Source of the DNA: an uncultured Ruminococcus sp.
GTDB taxonomy: Bacteria > Bacillota > Clostridia > Oscillospirales > Ruminococcaceae
Assembly: GCA_900538575.1 (NCBI GenBank)
Contig: UPZA01000011.1
Location: 20,649 to 84,648 of the forward strand
DNA length: 64,000 nucleotides
Reading direction: 5' to 3'
The position numbers and the translations under genes were made by a program. Below, piece after piece: positions 59,924 to 64,000 of the stretch (the stretch's first letter is position 1; every line of letters begins with the position of its first letter). The notes beneath the pieces were generated by a model. The model made no database searches. It was not told where the DNA came from and was given only the letters and a program-made list of their open reading frames with translations.

Positions 59924-61162
59924 ATGAAAAACGTTATAAAGATTTTTCAGCCTGTTATATCAGAACGCACAATAAAATATGTTTATGAAATTTCCGGTGA
60001 ATGGAGCGAAGCCTTTAATTTATCAGAGAATTTTTTTGTTGAATATAGCTGTAATATTTCAAATATACCGTTTGGAATTGCAGTAATACCTTTTTTATGT
60101 AATATACTTCCCATTGTATGGGTATATGACGCCGATGTGTATCTTGAAGTCTGCGATAAAACCTTTTTAGAAAGTATACCTGAATTTAAAAAAGGATATG
60201 AAGATATGTATCCCATGCTTGAATTTAAAGGTAATATTCATGCAGAAAATATTGAAGACAACAGTCAAAAAGATAATAAAGGCGCTGTTTCATTTTTCAG
60301 CGGAGGAGTAGACGCGTTTAATACATTGGTTAATCATATAGATGAAAAACCGACCTTGTTAACCGTTTGGGGAGCGGATATAACGTTTGAAGATGAAGAA
60401 GGCTGGAAAAATGTTTATAATCATATCCGGCAGACCGCTTTACAGTTTGACGTTGAGTTTGTGACGATAAAATCAGCTTTCAGACGTTTTATTAATCCGG
60501 GTATATTAAATAAAAAAGTAGAAGCAAGCGGTGATATGTGGTGGCACGGTTTTCAGCATGGAATCGGAATAATCGCACATGCCGCGCCGGTTTGCTATGT
60601 AAAAAAGAAAAAAACGGTATATTTTGCTTCGTCCTTTACTGCTGCCGATAAAGGTAAAATAACATGTGCGTCTGATCCTACAATTGATAATTTTGTTAAG
60701 TTCGCAGGTTCTTGTGTAGTACATGACGGCTATGAATTCAGCCGTCAGGATAAAGTTCATAATATAGTAGAGTTTTCTAACAAAAATGGAATAAAGGTTC
60801 CGCTGAGAGTATGCTGGAAATCAACCGGCGGAAAAAACTGCTGCCAGTGTGAAAAATGCTGGAGGACAATACTGGAGTTAATTGCTGAAGGAGCATCTGC
60901 GGAAAATTATGATTTAAATTATAATTATAAGCAGCTAAAAAGTTTTCATAAATTGTTTTATGATAAAAAAAATATACCTGAATATAGGAAAAGCAGCGTT
61001 TATTCAGAAATACAAAAGACAATGAGGAAAAATTTAAATTATAATAATTTACCTGCTGAATTGAAATGGTTTTATAAAACAGATATACGTAAGCTTGGGT
61101 ATCATCCTTATCGTCATTTTTTCGGAAAATGCAAAAGCAAAGTAAAAAAATTAATAGGATAG
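59924..61162 (+). CDS. PP-loop ATPase of unknown role in the polysaccharide locus
   Basis: 412 residues from the ATG at 59924 with AAGGAG at 8 nt; an upstream in-frame start overlaps the previous gene. The PP-loop SGGVDAFNTL at 126-135 is the ATP-pyrophosphatase signature of QueC, ThiI, asparagine synthetase and tRNA-thiolation enzymes. A C-terminal cysteine cluster (Cys297, 306, 307, 309, 312 in GGKNCCQCEKCWRT) resembles the zinc site of QueC-like proteins. The N-terminal 110 residues are unassigned. It may adenylate a carboxylate, such as a sugar acid, for amide formation; no glutaminase domain is present. I do not recognise a characterised homologue. Confidence 0.65.
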   Translation: MKNVIKIFQPVISERTIKYVYEISGEWSEAFNLSENFFVEYSCNISNIPFGIAVIPFLCNILPIVWVYDADVYLEVCDKTFLESIPEFKKGYEDMYPMLEFKGNIHAENIEDNSQKDNKGAVSFFSGGVDAFNTLVNHIDEKPTLLTVWGADITFEDEEGWKNVYNHIRQTALQFDVEFVTIKSAFRRFINPGILNKKVEASGDMWWHGFQHGIGIIAHAAPVCYVKKKKTVYFASSFTAADKGKITCASDPTIDNFVKFAGSCVVHDGYEFSRQDKVHNIVEFSNKNGIKVPLRVCWKSTGGKNCCQCEKCWRTILELIAEGASAENYDLNYNYKQLKSFHKLFYDKKNIPEYRKSSVYSEIQKTMRKNLNYNNLPAELKWFYKTDIRKLGYHPYRHFFGKCKSKVKKLIG

Positions 61163-61169
61163 GAAACAT

Positions 61170-62714
61170 ATGAGTTCAAATAAAAAAACAATAATAAATT
61201 TGATTTGCAGCCTTATGGTTTTGGCAACTAATATTATTATTAATTTTTGGCTGTCTCCGTTTATAGTAAAAAATATTGGTGTTGAAGCCAACGGCTTTGT
61301 TACGCTCGCTAATAATTTTGTGACGTATGCTCAACTTATAGTAACCGCTTTAAACAGCATGGCTGCAAGATTTATAGCAATATCATATGTGAAAAAGGAT
61401 TACAAAAAGGCCAATTTATATTATAATTCCGTTTTTTGGGGAAATTTAATTATTGTAGCCGTTTTAATTATTCCCGCAATTTATTTTATTGCAAGACTGG
61501 AAAATATTATAAATGTACCTCAAAATATAATAACTGATGTAAAATTATTATTTAGTTTTGTCTTTTTTAATTTTTTTATAACTACCGGACTGCCTAACTG
61601 GGATTGCGGAACATATGTTACCAATCGTTTAGATCGTTCATATATTCCTCAGATGATTGCGTCAATTGTAAGATGTGCGTTTTTAATACTTATTTTTATG
61701 GTTTTTTCCCCCAAGGTTTATTATGTAGGAATTGCGGCTACTATTCTTACTGTTATTAATTTAACTGCAAATTGCTATAATACTCATAAGCTGACTCCAG
61801 AGCTGAAATTAAAAAGGAAAATAAAATGCAGTAAGAAAGCGATTGTAGAATTAGTTGGTTCAGGAATTTGGAATGCTATATCAAACGTCGGAAATATGTT
61901 ATTAAGCGGTTTGGACCTTGTAATATGCAACCTGTTTTTAGGCGCTACAAATATGGGTATTCTATCACTCTCTAAAATAATTCCTAATTATATGCAGCAG
62001 CTTTCATCGTCGATTAGGAATGCATTTGCTCCCGAACTGACGATAAATTATGCAAGCGATAATAAGGAGGCGGTTCTTAACGATATTGGAAGGGCAATGA
62101 AAATAACTTCAATAATTTTAACGATTCCGATTGCTATTGTTGTTGTTTTAGGAGAAGAATTTTTTAAATTATGGGTTCCGTCTCAGGACGCCAAACTATT
62201 GCAGATATTATCTATATTGTCTATACTTGGATATATGTTTACAAGCGGTACGCAGATGCTGTTTAATGTATTTACAACTGTTAATAAAGTGAAGCCTAAT
62301 GCCATCGCTATGATTGTAAGCGGAGTATGTTCAACATGTATAACTATATTTTTTATTAAATTTACAAATTTTGGTATCTATGCCGTTGCCGGTGTAAGTA
62401 CTTTATGTAATTTAATTAGAAATATGATTTTTACATTGCCTGTAACAGCCAAGTATTTAGGATATAAGTGGAATAAATTTTTCCCTCAAGTAATAATGAC
62501 TATAATTTCGTCAATAGGCTTGATAATAGTGTTCTATTTAGTTAATAATATTTTGCCGAAGGGCTCCTGGACTAATTTAATTATTTCCGCAATAATTCTT
62601 GGAATAATAGGATTGATTATCAATATTTTAATATTACTGAATAAAAAAGAAAGGGCTTTTTTACTTAGCAAAATAAGTAATAAAATTCATATAAAAAAAT
62701 TCAGAAAAAAATAA
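61170..62714 (+). CDS. Wzx-like oligosaccharide flippase
   Basis: 514 residues with 12-14 membrane segments of the MOP superfamily: start KKTIINLICSLMVLATNIIINFWLSPFIVKNIG, then VTLANNFVTYAQLI, and a second half opening VELVGSGIWNAISNVGNMLLSGLDLVICN near 223-251. It would flip lipid-linked repeat units to the outer face for the Wzy-like polymerase at 49367-50686. The strongly basic C-terminus fits a cytoplasmic tail. It begins 7 nt after the PP-loop gene. Confidence 0.88.
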   Translation: MSSNKKTIINLICSLMVLATNIIINFWLSPFIVKNIGVEANGFVTLANNFVTYAQLIVTALNSMAARFIAISYVKKDYKKANLYYNSVFWGNLIIVAVLIIPAIYFIARLENIINVPQNIITDVKLLFSFVFFNFFITTGLPNWDCGTYVTNRLDRSYIPQMIASIVRCAFLILIFMVFSPKVYYVGIAATILTVINLTANCYNTHKLTPELKLKRKIKCSKKAIVELVGSGIWNAISNVGNMLLSGLDLVICNLFLGATNMGILSLSKIIPNYMQQLSSSIRNAFAPELTINYASDNKEAVLNDIGRAMKITSIILTIPIAIVVVLGEEFFKLWVPSQDAKLLQILSILSILGYMFTSGTQMLFNVFTTVNKVKPNAIAMIVSGVCSTCITIFFIKFTNFGIYAVAGVSTLCNLIRNMIFTLPVTAKYLGYKWNKFFPQVIMTIISSIGLIIVFYLVNNILPKGSWTNLIISAIILGIIGLIINILILLNKKERAFLLSKISNKIHIKKFRKK

Positions 62715-62725
62715 AGGAGAACAAA

Positions 62726-63907
62726 TTGATAAAATTAACTTTTTTAGGCGATGTAATGTGTAAATCGCAAATAATTACAGCATGCAAAACTGAAGGCGGT
62801 TATAATTTTGATTTGATATTTGAAAATATGAAAGAATATTTTAGTGAATCAGACTATGTATTTGCTAATTTAGAAACTCCGGTTTCGTTTGATAATAGAG
62901 ATCTGACTTCTGAAGAATGGCGTTTTAATTCGCCCTATGAGTTCTCAGAAAGCGTTTATAATTCCGGGATAGATTTTGTTGCAACCGCAAATAATCATTG
63001 TCTTGACAGAGGTATTGATGGAATTACTTCAACTATTAAATCATTGGACAAGGTTGGACTTGCACATACAGGTACTTATTTATCAAAAGAAAATAAAGAG
63101 CCGAAAGTAGTTACTATAAATGGCGTAAAGCTTGGTATACTTTCGTATACCTATGGAACAAACGCCTTTTCTAATAATGAGTATTTAAATAAAGATGAAA
63201 AATATATGGTTAATATGTTTCAAAATCAAGAATTATCTAATAAAGCGCTGAGATATATTTATAAGAACAGAAATACCGGTCCGTTTAAATTTCTTTATAA
63301 ATTTTTAGTTACGTTTAAAATTGCTCAATTTAATAAACCTATATACGAACGGATAGAAAAAAAATCAAAGCAAATGAAAAATTTACTTGAGGATATTAAA
63401 GATATAAAAGCGCAAAATGTAGACTTTACGATTATGTATATGCATTCTGGGGGACAATATAACCCAGGTCCGACGGAATATACTAAAAAGCTTTCTTCAT
63501 ATTTAATAAGTAATGGTATAGATATAATTGCAGGAAGTCATGAACATGTCGTACATGGTGGAGATTTTTCCAGAAAAAATGAAGGCAAGCTTGTGACATA
63601 TTCGCTTGGCAATTTTGTGGGAATTGCCGGTGTTTATTCAAAACCTTTTGATAAAATGGCAGAATATTCTATTGCCTGGAATATTTATTTAGATGATATA
63701 AAAAAGAAAATAATAAAGACAACATTCAGTGTTATGAAAACTATTGAGTTATATGAAAAAAAAATTCAGACAGTTCCTGTATACGATTTAATATATAAGA
63801 ATAACGGTGTTGAAAAAGAAAAATTAATAGCTGACGCGTTATATATCGCTAAAGTATTTTCCGGTCAAAGCTGTCAAGAGGTTCAAAAGGAGTTTATAAT
63901 TGCTTGA
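62726..63907 (+). CDS. CapA-like metallophosphatase-fold protein
   Basis: 393 residues from TTG with AAAGGAGA upstream. The calcineurin-like CapA/PgsA motifs are present: TFLGDVMCKSQ near 4-14, YVFANLETPVSF near 46-57, ATANNHCLDRGIDG near 88-101, YMHSGGQYNPGPT near 236-248 and IIAGSHEHVVHGGD near 263-276. CapA proteins take part in poly-gamma-glutamate synthesis, but many CapA-like genes occur in other capsule loci with unknown substrates. No PgsB/PgsC partner is seen. No signal peptide or membrane anchor is visible, unlike PgsA. Confidence 0.85.
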   Translation: MIKLTFLGDVMCKSQIITACKTEGGYNFDLIFENMKEYFSESDYVFANLETPVSFDNRDLTSEEWRFNSPYEFSESVYNSGIDFVATANNHCLDRGIDGITSTIKSLDKVGLAHTGTYLSKENKEPKVVTINGVKLGILSYTYGTNAFSNNEYLNKDEKYMVNMFQNQELSNKALRYIYKNRNTGPFKFLYKFLVTFKIAQFNKPIYERIEKKSKQMKNLLEDIKDIKAQNVDFTIMYMHSGGQYNPGPTEYTKKLSSYLISNGIDIIAGSHEHVVHGGDFSRKNEGKLVTYSLGNFVGIAGVYSKPFDKMAEYSIAWNIYLDDIKKKIIKTTFSVMKTIELYEKKIQTVPVYDLIYKNNGVEKEKLIADALYIAKVFSGQSCQEVQKEFIIA

Positions 63908-64000
63908 ATTAATAATGCGTCATAGAACACAAAATCATAACACCTTAAATGATCCCCGTTGAATATAAATGAGAAGCTGTTATCTTCAGAGGCGTCTATA
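63908..64000. other. Window end after the CapA-like gene
   Basis: 93 nt with no secure gene. A TTG overlapping the capA end, with AAGGAG upstream, opens only 20 codons to a stop at about 63960. An ATG near 63970 runs off the window without a ribosome site. The polysaccharide locus may continue, but this cannot be told from here. Confidence 0.4.

Noticed and set aside
63899..63961. 20-codon ORF overlapping the capA-like stop
   Set aside because: It has a ribosome site but is very short and without recognisable features; it could be the start of a broken gene, but there is not enough sequence.
1..64000. tRNA, rRNA, CRISPR, transposase or phage genes
   Set aside because: I looked for tRNA T-loops, repeat arrays and integrase or transposase motifs and saw none; a covariance-model scan was not possible here.

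Overview
The window is a contiguous piece of a chromosome from an anaerobic, low-GC, probably spore-forming, cellulose-degrading clostridium of the Ruminococcus/Oscillospiraceae kind. The support is the electron-bifurcating NfnAB pair, dockerin-bearing GH5 and GH9 cellulases, a LysM-GH18 protein of the spore-cortex YaaH/SleL type, a PyrR-controlled pyr operon, GatCAB transamidation, strong purine-rich ribosome binding sites, frequent TTG starts and sigma-A promoters with 16-17 nt spacers. No rRNA, tRNA, CRISPR array, insertion sequence or phage gene was seen.

Layout. 1-3511 (minus): 5' part of yajC, the nfnA-nfnB pair, and an esterase-like alpha/beta hydrolase. 3667-6925 (plus): trmB and a large GH59-like protein that has no signal peptide but a C-terminal hydrophobic tail. 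6947-16663: pyrimidine operon with promoter, PyrR-binding loop, antiterminator/terminator, pyrR-pyrC-pyrF-carA-carB, a 324-nt gap, then pyrK-pyrD-ruvX; pyrB and pyrE are absent. 16660-17560 (minus): a small membrane-type protein and two half-size TSUP permease subunits. 17684-24296 (plus): trmL-degV, lower-glycolysis genes pgk-tpiA-gpmI, and a MATE exporter. 24351-29637 (minus): ligA-gatC-gatA-gatB operon. 29773-32708 (plus): a helical-bundle protein, an iron-type alcohol dehydrogenase, an SDR epimerase-like gene and a broken SDR remnant. 32762-33591 (minus): DUF134 regulator and NifX/NifB-like protein. 33642-37967: divergent dockerin-bearing GH5 (minus) and GH9-CBM3 (plus) cellulases. 38019-39673: a degenerate ORF beside an 18-bp palindrome, then the LysM-GH18 gene.

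39865-63907 (plus) is a large surface-polysaccharide locus that probably continues past the window. It begins with rfbA-rfbB-rfbD-rfbC (dTDP-rhamnose) and a DUF1972 rhamnosyltransferase-like gene. It then carries GT4 and GT2 glycosyltransferases, two pyruvyl-transferase-family genes (one paired with an F420-hydrogenase-beta/ferredoxin-like protein), a Wzy-like polymerase, an FdtA/FdtB-like pair plus a GNAT for a dTDP-3-amino-3,6-dideoxyhexose, a Wzx-like flippase and a CapA-like phosphoesterase. No priming phosphoglycosyltransferase and no Wzz/tyrosine-kinase genes are present here.

The most interesting part is 53640-57841: a protein with an N-GNGPSL motif like MAF/DUF115 and GT42 sialyltransferases, a CMP-sugar cytidylyltransferase, a DRE-TIM aldolase fused to a second such domain, and a KDG-kinase-like PfkB kinase. 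No NeuB/KdsA-type synthase is present. I infer a pathway that makes a CMP-activated ulosonic acid with a class II pyruvate aldolase and then transfers it. Nearby, 59924-61162 encodes a PP-loop ATPase with a cysteine cluster, an unusual enzyme for a polysaccharide locus.
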